In this document: positions 35,101-46,574 of the stretch, piece by piece | Numbering within the stretch: the first letter of the stretch is position 1 | Layout: every line of letters starts with the position of its first letter | NCBI RefSeq assembly: GCF_023278565.1 | Contig: NC_064672.1 | Span: 2,418,001-2,482,000, forward strand | Length of the DNA stretch: 64,000 nucleotides | Source: Colletotrichum lupini | Lineage: Eukaryota; Ascomycota; Sordariomycetes; Glomerellales; Glomerellaceae | Direction of reading: 5' to 3' | The notes under the pieces: model-generated | What the model was told of the DNA's origin: nothing | The model's input: the letters and a program-made list of their open reading frames with translations, nothing else | Database searches by the model: none | Position numbers and translations under genes: made by a program

Positions 35101-36584
35101 CTGGGTCTCTGGGATATTACGAGAGACCAAAGCACCGGGAAACATCTGGTGACATTCCACACGGCACTTCGTCATCAAGCGGTGAGGGTTCATTAATGAT
35201 TGTGGCCCTGGCTCCCTGTGACGGCGCTGCGTGGAGTTGCCGTTGGCTAACGATTACGGGCCGTTTCTTGCTTCGGTCCATTACCATGGGCTATGGGCCT
35301 TGCCTCTATACTCGATAGGATCAAGGGATGCCGGCGACCGCCCCCGTTACTATGAGTAACTAAGAAGAAACGGCAAAGGAGACGAGTCAGTGGCTGACTG
35401 GCTCCTCTGATTATGGTCTTATGGCCCAGAGTTCCCGCTTCAGCTCCTGCCCGGGAACAAGACCCGGTTTCTTTCGCGGTGTGTGCCGCGGTTTCCCAGG
35501 CCTTGCTCTTAAGGCGTCCCGTGTTAAGGAGCCCCATCGTGAAGCGTTAGACCGGGCAGTCTCCGTCTATCAGTCGGAAGGGTTCAGTTGGGTTCTATGG
35601 GCTCATGGGGGAGAACCGGCGATTGGCACGCCAATCCACTCCCGGAACTGACCATGCATTCTAGGGCAATACGGAGCCGAACCCTCTTTACGCGCTGCTT
35701 GGCTGGATGGATCTTGCGGTTTGATTGGGGTCTCCATCTTTTCGACTTTGAGCCGCGGCAATCCTGCAGATGCTCCAGTGTCCTGCAGAGATATCCGGTA
35801 CAGGAACAGGACACTAACGGAGCTTCGCTCGACCAAACCGCAACCACTCACGATGTTTGTCCCCACATGCCGCCAGCGATGCAGCGATGCAGCCAGCACG
35901 CCAACGGCCAACAAGCAGCAGAGAGAGAGGGTTGCGGGAGGAAGAGAATTGGAGCATGCTAGCACCAGCAGCATCAGCAGAACCCGCCCGTCCGCCCGCT
36001 CTCCGTTGGTGCGTGTCCGCTTTCCGCCCTTCTAGAAGCAATGTTGAAAGCGGGTTGCAGCGGCATGGTGTGGGATGATGAGGGATGGCCGCTGCGGCCA
36101 CCAATTGCGATCACCTAACTGTGTGCCAACTCACTTACCGCCTTGCCCATCTCGACAACCCACAACACCACAGGTAGTTGTCTTTAGGGGAAGGGTTCTG
36201 CTCGCAACCGGGCGGGCCACCGTAGCCTTGCAAGTTGGACCGGCGGCGGGCTGTGGGGACCGGGTACCTTGGGTATGATTTACTGATTATTAGGTGTCAT
36301 GCAAGTGACCAACCGCTAGAGATCGTGTCGATTCTCAGACGGAACGCTGTGAAACCGCCATGGCTTTTGCCTTTTCCCGGGGGGGTGCACAACCTAGTGT
36401 TATTGTCTTGTTGTTTGTTTGTCGTGGATTTGGGGGACACACTATTGACTGTTTTCTTGGCTCTCCATGGCAACAGGGGGAAACGACCAACCTCTTCAGG
36501 AAAGCCGCCGAAGGCACTCTATCCTGCGCTTGCCTGGGCCCTAGCGGCAGACACCGGGTCGGTTGTGGCTTCTTTTGAGGCGTT

Positions 36585-36604
36585 GGGGGGGGGGGGGGGG
36601 GGGG
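36585..36604 (+). repeat. Homopolymer of 20 guanines
   Basis: An uninterrupted G run in non-coding sequence, able in principle to form a G-quadruplex. Exact length may be affected by sequencing error. Confidence 0.85.
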
Positions 36605-39556
36605 TCATTTTGCGACGACACTCGATCGTTTTTCGTCCTTGCAACAACTCTCTGTCCCTTCTCCCTTGGAGTGACGATTGTATTGGTATACGAGGGACAG
36701 TCTGGACAACTGCGTACAGTGCGATTGATGAACTTGCGAATTGCTGGCTGGCTGGGGCCGATCTGCCCTCTTTTTGCGTGCTCGGGGTCATGAAATAGTC
36801 ATGTAATACGGGGAAGGCCAAGCCCGCCGGTCGCAGATTGGCAACCATTGGCGACCATTAGCAACCGCTGATCCAAAGTTGCGATATGACTGGGAAAGTA
36901 ATAAGACAGATAAGCTTTTGCGCAAGCAGAAAAAAATCTCTTCAAACTCTCCCACGCTAAGAAAGTAGAATGGGATTGGTTCTCTTTTCTCTCTGCGAGT
37001 GACGGAGAGCTGCTGTTATAGCAGTAGCAATGCGATTCATCTTGCAACTATTGTCTACTTACCTTGGTTGCGTCCAATTGCCGGACGAAACATCAAGCAA
37101 AGCACAGCCGACCTGTTCATCCGGTCTTTTGTTTCCTTCTCTTCCTGTCGTGAATCGTTTCCTCTTTTTCCCCTCGTGGCATCCCTATTCTAGAGCGTTT
37201 CCATTTTATGCGTTTCGTTTTGTTTCCTTCATGCCCGACGCGTTTCGAGTTTCATTGATATTGCGGGGTGGGTTGGGTTGTAGACGGGAGGGATGGCATG
37301 GCATGGCATGTCACAGAACCTGTTACTCCGTACTTCGTGCACAGTGCCTGCGGCATTGTCCTTCTCCGTCCAAGCTCCCATTGAAAGGTCAGACCAAAGA
37401 TAAAGTAGGGATGAAAACTTTTTTTTGGACTTTGAGGCAGAAATGAAATGTCTGCGCTATGGTTTTCTATGAAATACCCGACGGGCAGGAAGATTGGGGA
37501 AGCTTTGATATGGGATTTGGAATATACTTCTCCTCCAATGGAACGTCCCATGTGGCATGTGTCAGTGGTTAAGAATCCGACTGGCCGGACTAGCAAAACT
37601 GTACAGGTTTATTCTTTACGGTGACGTTTATTCAGTCGGGTTGGTTCACACATGCGGCTGCGTACTTGAACTCTCGAGTTTGGTGGGTCATTGAAATGGC
37701 ACGTGAGCGCATTGAATGGCAGCAGACTCCTACCGGTATTGCTGTTACTTTGCGATCAACCTTGTGCTTCTTCCCCGATGATGATTGTGCCTTGTAGGGA
37801 GAGTGGTGGTACTGAAGGTCTAAGTGAGGGAATCGTCAGATATCAGGGCGCTCCGAGCAGACGGGATCGCAGTCTTGAGCCGGGGATCCTGTCGTCCGAT
37901 ACTTGAGAGAGAATTTCGTCGTCGGTTGGGTCGTAGTTGTACCTCTGTCATCTCAGTCAGCCCGACAATGCAATGCATAATGAGGTTTGCTGGCTGACTA
38001 GCTCATGGAGATTCGGATGGTTGAGGCTGTGGTTGTAAGCCTTTATTAGGAGGAGCTATCAAGGCTCTCAGGTATCCCATACTTTCTTTCTCAGATTCGC
38101 GAATGCGAGAATCTCCGGGAGCGAAGCTACAAGGGGGTTTGGACTTTTGACTTTTGAGTTTTGACTTTGTGGCTCTGGCGAGGCCGAAGACTTTTGCGGC
38201 TGTGCTTGTGTGCGTGTAAGTCAGTTCTTGGGCTGTCAGGCAAGGTATCAAGTGAGATGAGCCAGCATCACGTTCAAAACTGATAACTGTTGGAGCATTG
38301 GAAAGGGGTGGTTTGTCGTGTTGACGAACTGGAGAGGATGGAAATGCCATCTTGCTCTCGTCTTGCCGGGCATGTCAGAGAGGGCGGGGTCTATGGTCAT
38401 TGGCTTGTAATCGTACCTACTCGGCTATTTAGCTCCCTTCTCTTCAAATACGATTGAATGTTGTGAGGACAAGTCTGAGTCTTTGACTTTTTTCGGCGAG
38501 GGTTCGCCTTTCGATACGAGATGGGCTTTGCCTATGATTGTTCTGGTCGAGAGTGTGAAACCCGGATTGGCATACATGAACTGGACTTCAGCGCTCCGTA
38601 TTGCTGGAGATGTGTTGATCTAATCATTCCCCCATCCTCTACGACTGCCTTCTCTGACACTCTGTGACCTTGGCAATATTCACAGGCTCCATGTTCGAAT
38701 CGGCGTTGATAGGGGCTTCTTTATTTGGAAACCGCAACAACAAGATTTAGAACCCGGCATCGATAACCGCCTTGTTTTGCGTAAATACTGAAGACCAGGC
38801 TATGGAGAGCGCCGCAAGAGGACTATACCATACGAAACCTTTTATGCGTCAATGGTGATGGGGTCTAACTGGTCATAGGCAATGGAAGAAAGATGCTCTT
38901 GAGGAGACTCGCTTGATCTTTCGGGTCGACGTTAAAAGGAGGCATATTGTTGGTCTGCCTACCCTCAAGATAAGCTGTGTATCGTACTCGTTCACGAAAG
39001 CTGTGAGAGACCTACAAGCTTCCTCTAGGAAGCAGATTTTTTTGAGATCATCATATCTTTGATTCTCCGCGAGGCTCATTGGTATGGCTTCAAACGAGCC
39101 ACGGATGTCAATACCTCTGACTCATCGGCCCCCGCCTTTCTGACCTACTGAAATCATCACTGCCATCGACAGTAAACACTGACAATGAGAAGACGCTCGC
39201 CACAGATGATTCATCTCATGCCTCCTTTCCATTTGAGAGTGACGACTATTAGCTTGAGTTCTAGTATCCTGAGGAGGGGCTAGATGGGAGGTTGCACAGG
39301 ATAATCAATAACACGGAAAGATATGACGAGGCTCTCTTGATGAGAAACCTCATCAAGTAGCCCGCTACAAGTAGGAAAACACAAGTCGAAGAGAAGCCAC
39401 GAAGAGAGCAGTCCACAAACCCGCTCAGGGAATTCCAACATCAACCTCCCATCCCCAATTGCCGTAATATCTGACTGATAGCGTCACCACCTCCTCCCCA
39501 AGTTATCTCATCGTACAGCGTAAGCCTTTCCAAATTCTTGTCTCCAAGCACAACCC

Positions 39557-40057
39557 TCAAGCCGTCCCAGTCGCAGCCGGACGCTGCTTCTTATAAGGAA
39601 ACGGCAACTCAGGCAGGTCGTCGTACATGTACAGGCCCTCGTTGCAGTTCGACTTGCCCCAGATGTTCCCCGTGCTCTCGTACCACGCCGAGTCGACCGC
39701 GAGGGCCGGGCAGGTCGCGAAGACGTCGAAGCTCCAGTAGAGCCTCTTCTCCTGGATCGACTTGTCGCCGCGGTCCTCGCAGACGGGCTTGCTGGGCAGC
39801 GCGCACGCGAGGTCGGTGCGCTTGAGGTTGTGCCAGAGGCGGTGGCAGACGGCGCCGACGTCCTCGTCGACGAGGGCCGTCAGCTTGAAGGGGGTGACAA
39901 AGGTGTTGCCGTGGCCGCGCTTGCAGGCGACCTGCTGCCACATGTGTTGTCTCTCGCGCGGCATGTTCATGGGGCCCTTGCCGCCTGGTTTGATGGCCGA
40001 GACGAGGGTTGCTGTCGTGGCGAGGAAGAGGAGGAGGAGGGTGATTGGGGACTTCAT
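39557..40057 (-). CDS. Small secreted cysteine-containing protein, effector candidate
   Basis: A single-exon frame of 166 residues from a clear ATG. Residues 1-21 (MKSPITLLLLFLATTATLVSA) are a textbook secretion signal: a basic start, hydrophobic core and a small-residue cleavage site. The mature part, about 145 residues, has six cysteines (in VACKR, AVCHR, LACAL, PVCED, ATCPA and SNCNE), enough for three disulfides, and no membrane span or anchor signal. It ends in a Lys/Pro/Ala-rich tail. No known fold is recognised. Its codon use is strongly GC-biased at third positions, unlike the surrounding non-coding DNA, which supports it being a real gene. It stands alone in a gene-poor tract, a setting often seen for secreted virulence or competition proteins; the role is inferred. 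Confidence 0.75.
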   Translation of the reverse strand: MKSPITLLLLFLATTATLVSAIKPGGKGPMNMPRERQHMWQQVACKRGHGNTFVTPFKLTALVDEDVGAVCHRLWHNLKRTDLACALPSKPVCEDRGDKSIQEKRLYWSFDVFATCPALAVDSAWYESTGNIWGKSNCNEGLYMYDDLPELPFPYKKQRPAATGTA

Positions 40058-42596
40058 GGTTCTTGGAGAAGGGTTTGGACGAAGTCAAGGTTGAGTTGAT
40101 GAGATTTGTACCCGTTTGATTATTGGGAGAGAGAGAGAGAAGGATGTGAATGATGTCCGTCTAAGATTGTAAAGATGGAACGAGTGGGCGCGTTATTTGC
40201 TGAAAAAGGGGAGTCTCTGTGCCCTTCAGCTCTGATGTAAGTGCCGGAAAAACGTTGAAAACGTCGAGGAGGGCTAGGCGGCTGAACTTGGTGTTGCTTT
40301 TCGTTAGACGACCAAGAACGAGAAAAGGTTTTCAGTTAGCTAGCCAGTTGCCTGACTGATATATAATAAGCCGCCTTTACAGAAGGCGAGAGAGGCTCAG
40401 GGAGAACTGTGGAATGGGTCCGGAGAAAGCTCATGCTTCTCTAGAGACATCTACCTTGGTGATTTCATGCACGAGACAAGCCTGGGACATACTATTGAAC
40501 AATAGAATATAGTATGTATCTGTGAATGCCGACGCCTCCCTGACGGGGACTATTTTATGCAATGACCAAACTTTTCAAAAATTACACGCCAAATTCTTGC
40601 CCATGATGGCTTCGAACCCCCCAAATACCAACAGGGTGGTCTGCGTTCCAATATTCACTATCTAGAATGAAATAGACTTCGTAGGAGGAGAAGAAATAAG
40701 ATATCGAGGACCCTGAGTGATTAACGCGAAAAGGGCCCAATTAACATTGAGCGGCTGTCAATATATCAAATGATTTTCCGCAACCGCGGCCCAGCCATAC
40801 ATAGCCTCCATCCGCCGATGACGCCTCCTTTGAAACTCAGTGCTGCAATATTTTGGGGCACCGTTGTACTGGCTTATTGTTCAATTATCCTGCCATTCAC
40901 TATCCCATTCCGCTCCCGTACAAGTAGCATGCTCCTTCTCAGCTCATCTAACAACAAACGATTAACGTTGGGTTATCTGTCCAGGAGAGTCAAGGGGAGT
41001 ATTTAGATCTTCTGTCTAGCTTCTAAACCGTAGATGTTTAATTTGAATGTTTGCCTTCACACGTACATGCCGCCGTATGAATGTCCCGTAGACAGACGGT
41101 ATCCTCGTCCATCAGGGTCTACTGCCTTCCCCGACGTTCGGAACTTTACGCGGTTCAAAATCTGGACTTACATGTCCCTCATTCCGTTGCTTAGCTATAA
41201 TCGCTCATCCATGTTCCTTCTTCGCGCGCATACTTCAGCCCGAAGAGCTTCGTACATCTGCGGCCATAGAATACTTCGTACCCCATCCTCCCGAGGCTGC
41301 AGAAGGCCTCCACTGGCCGGCTCCCCTTTCCAAATCTATGCTCCGCCCTGGTACATGAGACCAGAAAAGCTTATTACCCGCTCGACAGGAACCTGACACT
41401 CTAGACTACGCATATATCATGCATGGTCCCACCTTTCCAGACAACCTCATTCAGATGTCGATGGTAGATGGCCGGCATGGAGGGCTGAAGGCAAACCATA
41501 AAACACCCCTCCCGTAGTCGACCTCCATCCGCAGTTCAACGTACGATGTCGGGCTTCGTGCAAGCCGACAGGCTTGTCACCCCACTGGCACATGGTGTAT
41601 ACACCAACACGAAGAGAAACCCAACGGAAAGTACGAATGGTACACCGTTAACGAATTCCCGTAATCTAGATCACACAGCGAAGTCGAATGATTACACCGT
41701 TGATCATTTCATAAGGTAAGTAAGGCAAGAAAGAGGTCAAACATAGGAAACCCACAAAAAGATCCATCTGTGAGAGAAAGCTAGACAAACCCTCCTTCCC
41801 AGTAAGCTAAAGCAACTCGATCAATAGAAAGTGAGCGTGATATGAGAAAGACCTGTATAAGCATATCCCGTCACAACCAGCTGTCACCCATCTTCGCTCT
41901 CCCTAGAAGCAGCTCCCTGAAGGCTCTCCCACCTCCCCAGACACCCGCTTACCGTGGTAGGTCCATTGATAGAACGATATGTTGTCAATGCAACGAAAGG
42001 AGCGGGGAGAATACGTTCCACAAATACCACACAGCCGCCGCCAGAACCCCAGCGAGAGAGAGGGAACCACACCACCGGCGCCGACGATGCGTTTCAGCGG
42101 ATGTGGACTCCGTCAAAGTCGCAGCCCGCGCGGGTAAACAAGCTTCCCCCCGGACCCGCATCCGAACTCCTTGCGCTCGGCCGGTCCGGGAGCCAGGCAA
42201 CCTCATTCCCGGGCCTCGAGCGGACTTTGTTCCGTACTGTAAGTGTGGTGATGTACCTGTCTTCACTCCCAATCCACTTGTAACAAACTATCACGAACAG
42301 CAGAGACAACAAAGTCTACGAATCTTTCATATATGGTTCTGAGGGCGCAAAATGCAGCCCATAACGAGTAGTCTCTAAGATAAGCATAAAGCCAGATGAA
42401 GAACAGATACAGACGCTGAGCCCCGGGGATGTTACTCGCACGGGGCCACGGCGGGATTCATCCGTGCTACTGGTAAGGTAAGCTACAACAGCTCCCCCAC
42501 ACGGAGTCCGCCTTTGACCAGGTCAGCTAGCCAGCCCCATCCTCAGTCCAACGACCATTCCAGGTATTGGTCTATATTCCCCCATGTAACGCCATC
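40058..42596. other. Intergenic: promoter of the secreted protein and 3' region of the carrier gene
   Basis: A GA run at about 40129-40143 and a TATATA sequence near 40360 (about 305 bp upstream) may belong to the secreted-protein promoter. The rest, including frames at 40770 and 41842, shows no recognisable coding content. Confidence 0.55.
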
Positions 42597-43807
42597 TTAA
42601 TGCTTAGCCGTGACCTTGTCGCCGGTGACCTTCTCGACGTAAGTCTTGGCCCTGTAGTTCCCAATGATTAGTTCTGTCCGTGTTATGTGACGAAAGGGGT
42701 GGGGGCAACTCACATATCACCCAAAGCAACCATGCAAATCGTCTGCCAAACGCCGAGACCAATACGAGGAGCAACACCACGGTAGAGACCGGAGATACCG
42801 TTGGTGGAGTAAATGTAACGGAAAGTGTTTCCGACCGTCATCTTCTTGGGTCGGTTGGGGTCCTCCTTCTTGCTCTGCATCTCGACACGGATGACCTCAA
42901 TAGGCTGGTTCCAGGCGGACAGACCACCACCGAGACCGGAAGCAAGAATCTTCTCCCAGGCGGCGAGCTTCTCACCGTCCTTCTTGCCTCTTACGTCGCG
43001 GATGCCCTGCTCGGCCAGACGAGAGAGACCGAAACGGGAACCCCAGTTGGTCATCTGACGGATAGCGACGGCGTTGACACCCTTGTTGATGCCCCTGATA
43101 CCCTCCTTGCGGTAGATACCCATGAAGGTCTGGAAGGTGCTGGGAGGCGGGACGCCAGTGGAGGCAACCTTGTGCTTGGTGATCTCGACCGTCTTCATGC
43201 AAGTGCAGAAACCCATGGTGGCATAGGCCTGGGCAACACCACCGGTGATACCACCGATGATACCACCACCAAACTCGGAAGCACCAGCGTTGCGTGCGTA
43301 GTACTCGGCCTCGGAGGCGACGAAGAGAAGGACGGCGCCCTTGGTGGAGGCTTCAATCCAGGCCCAGGGGATGAGACCCTGGTAGACTGTGAGGGAGGAG
43401 AAATGTCAGTGATGCTTCTTGCTTGCGGAGTGATTTGTCTTCTGGAGAGCTTCGGCATCAAGCAATCAATCAACCGGGCCGCGATAAGCAGCTCGATTGA
43501 CGGATTGATTCCCAGTCGTCATCTCGGAGAATCACGAGAATCACGAGAATCATCGGAATTGAGGATGGGGAGTTTACTCACAACCAAGGACACCACCACG
43601 ACCCCAGATGCGGCCCAGGGCAGTGCCAAAGCCGTCGCCACGGTTGGCAGCCATGGTGGTCTTGACGACCTCGAGCGGCTGGCCAAGCGTGGTGACCTCG
43701 AACATGTTCAGACCGGCGCCCAACAGCAAGTTGGAGAACTTGACGGGCTTCTTCTCCAGCTTCTGGGGCTCCCCGATGGGGGCGGGCATAGTGGCGACGG
43801 CAACCAT
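42597..43807 (-). CDS. yhm2: Mitochondrial citrate/oxoglutarate carrier, Yhm2-like
   Basis: Inner-membrane carrier that in yeast exports citrate in exchange for 2-oxoglutarate and feeds cytosolic NADPH and acetyl-CoA supply. Exons on the minus strand are 43582..43807, 42714..43386 and 42597..42651, giving 317 residues, normal for the carrier family. The three-repeat structure is visible through signature sequences: QPLEVVKT after span 1, a degenerate TVEITK in repeat 2 that lacks the usual Pro, and [11 protein letters not shown] in repeat 3. [13 protein letters not shown] and [13 protein letters not shown] are strongly reminiscent of Yhm2. Older fungal annotation calls this family a mitochondrial DNA replication protein. 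Codons are strongly biased, suggesting high expression. It lies next to and in the same orientation as citrate synthase, 2.8 kb away. Confidence 0.88.
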
Positions 43808-46574
43808 GGCTCTGCTACTTGTGATGACGGAAAGGGGCCCTGACCAAGGGAGGAGGGTGCTTCTTCGCGGGGGATGCGAGGTGCGGCGGGAGGTTTAATG
43901 GAAAGTACGGGGTAGATGCTTGGGAATGGAGCCAAGCGAGGAATGGGGGAAAATGCGGTAGGTTGCGGGATAAAAAAAAGGGCTGGGAATGACCTCGGAT
44001 ATTCGAGCTGTGTGTTGATAGGTGTATCTCGGAGGAAGGCCGAGGTCACAGGTGACTTTTGTGTATGAGGTGAGGAGAGATGTGTTCGTTTGAAAGTTAG
44101 GCGCCCGGGGGACTGGACTGGTTTTGGTTGCTAGTTCGGGGGTGGAAGCGTGCGTTCTCAGTGACAAGAAACCGAAGAAACAGAAGCAGGAGCTCTCCGT
44201 GACTGAGCGGACGTGGGAGCAGGCGCCTTTTGCACGTGGGAATTGGTGTGGATTTGGGAGGGAACAGTGAGCAAAGGCAAGGCAGGGGCAGGGGTGGGCT
44301 ACCTGAATGCTGGAGCTCCTCAATTTTTTTGGTCCCAGCCCACACTCAATGCTCGCTCTCTCTCTCTCCAGTCTATCTTCCTAGGGCGGGCTTTGATGAG
44401 CTTGGAACCGGGTCAACTTTGGACTCCATTGGGCTTTTTAGCCTTGGACTTGGCCTTGATCGGAGGACCGATCTGACAGCCCTAGGTTAGGCTATTCACC
44501 CGAGTATCACCTCGGACAACCTAGTAGATGGTTGTTGGACGGGCTATGCGATACAGACGACCAGACAGAGTTAGATGTTTCCTCTCAGGTACTCAACCCT
44601 TGAAGCATAACGGGCGGCCGAGAGCCCCTTGTCTGAAGTCTCCCCCAATGGTTGTAGCAGCGTATGTAAGCTTGACTGGGCACCTCATGTCTCCCGCCGG
44701 TACTTTGCATCTTTGAGTACGAAGTAAGGTACTCCGTGTCCCTACTGGCAAGCAAAAGATACCTACAGTAGATCGGCTTCCTGGACAGCTCGGAGAGAGA
44801 GTGTGTGGCATGGAGATGGGAATGCGATAAAAGTGAGACGTGTGCGCCCATGACTTGAGACGATGCCGGCTGTCCAAGCATTGTCGTAAGACTCGACTCC
44901 CTCTCATCGTCCCTCTCTCCCTGTGCATTGTGCTGCTCATAGACCTCATTTAGAAGTGCGTATATCCGTAGTTGACTACCAAGTATATCTGGTTGTATTA
45001 GCAGCAGCTTTGGAAGCAGGTACGAGCTATTGGCATGTACACATCCACTACAAACAATCGTATCCCATGTCAGCTATCCTTCGGGTACTTTTACGAGGAT
45101 GAACTGCAGCAAGCCAATATTCCCTCGGCGGCTTGCTTACCTCACCTCACCTCAGATAACAAGGCACACATCAGTGAGTCCCATTACAGCCACAGCTTGG
45201 AAAGGGAGTTGTGCCGCCTGCAACATTGGATTTCAACCAGACAAAAGGAAGCTCGAAGCTCACGCAGAAGAAAACAGGGTCCGTACCTCGAGGCCTCGCA
45301 TCAACAGGTCCGCCGTGCCACGGACTGGCCCGTGGGTTCTCCGCCAACCACACCAAAACGGGCACTAAGAGCACCAAAAGATTCAAGAAACCGAAGAAGG
45401 CGCCCACGCGCCCCGCCGGGTCCTTTTTTGGAGCTCAACCCTCCCCAACAGCTTCCAGCCTTGTCCCCATCTGGAGAGCTCAACGCAAAATTCCGTGGGG
45501 ATCTTCCGACTGCCAAAGCCTCAACCGCCCCCGTCCCAAACTGCCTCCCTCCGATTCCCGCCTCTGACTGGGTATCAAGCTCTAATCTCTCAGACTCACC
45601 AGCCGTACGCCGTAGAATCGACAATCCCTTTTTTGGCAATCCACAGCCACCAAAATCCATTTACTCCCCCCGTAAGATCTCCCAGTACCACCGCGTCAGC
45701 CTCACGGTAAGAAGCCTTCAACCCTTATCCAATTAAACCATCCGACTCCATCACATTGCACAAAACCCGGAACTACATCCCTGAGCCGGAACCACTTGCT
45801 CCTGCACCAGGTTCCTCTTTTCTTACGGAGTACTCAAGGCTCAAAAGCTGTCTTTCCCACGCCGGACATCGATTGGGGTATAACCAACCCGAGGGGAGGT
45901 GTGGATTACATACAGTAAGACTACGGATATTATGCAGTACAAGGTGGTACCGTAGTTTGAGATTATGTAAGACATCACAAGTTTGAAAGTGACACGAACT
46001 CCTGGTGTGCGCGTGCCTGCAGAAGCTCGACTCCAAAACTTGCATAGCTCGAGTCCGGCCGCGTGTCCAAGCATCGCGGCGCCACGCTGCGCGCATGGCT
46101 TCGCCTGTCACGTCCAGAGGCGCGCAGACATCGGCAAATCCATCCCTTTCCCGCTCCGTCTCAAGTTCAACATCGTCGCATCATGCGCACCAAGCTTCGA
46201 GAATAGACCATGGTCAGTGTACCGAGTAAATGGTAAAGCAAGGATCAATGCAAGTAAAGGAACATCTTTATAACTTCAAATTCGTAAATGTGTATTCGGA
46301 CGCAAGCCAGCCTCGGCCCCAAGGTAACTAAAACAACCCAGTAATTCCCGGTAAAAGCAGCCCTTCTCGGTATTGTACAAGCGCAGTGGATGGTATCGCC
46401 CAAAGCTTTTCTATCCACCCTGACTGAAACAACACGCTGCCTTTCATGTCTATTGTTGATCGCTCATGCGACCCTGATGCCTTTCCCGCGCACGCAAAAT
46501 TACTTGCATCCGCAGGCGCGCCTCCGTTTTTCTCTCTTCCGCCATCATCATCATCTTCTTCTAAGCGTACACAT
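43808..46574. other. Intergenic: carrier promoter and citrate synthase 3' region
   Basis: Both flanking genes are on the minus strand. One frame, 45035..45736 plus, has an ATG and 233 codons but a basic, Pro-rich, unrecognisable product and no codon bias; it is not called as a gene. A TACGGAGTA motif lies at 45824. Confidence 0.5.

Larger units (their letters stand above)
26740..39556. other. Gene-poor tract of about 12.8 kb without a supportable gene
   Basis: No frame here has recognisable domains, plausible splicing into a longer product, or coding-like codon use; all are short and overlap randomly on both strands. Unlike the AT-rich island to its left, composition is near balanced, so it is not a simple RIP block. 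It holds clustered AAGGTACCTT-type motifs (26.7-30.3 kb), three of the window's four TACTCCGTA palindromes, a TCG microsatellite and a 20-G run. It may carry regulatory DNA, untranslated RNAs or strongly decayed genes. Confidence 0.6.

Noticed and set aside
36235..36798. 187-codon frame through the poly-G tract
   Set aside because: Starts with TTG, relies on the G run for a Gly tract, and has no recognisable content.
40600..40640. Minus-strand GGTTCGAAGCC resembling a tRNA B-box
   Set aside because: Flanking bases do not form a T stem or acceptor stem.
42680..43843. 387-codon frame antisense to the Yhm2-like carrier
   Set aside because: Shadow of a highly biased gene; low-complexity product.
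45035..45736. 233-codon plus-strand frame with ATG
   Set aside because: Basic, Pro/Ser-rich, no domain and no codon bias; could be real but not supportable.
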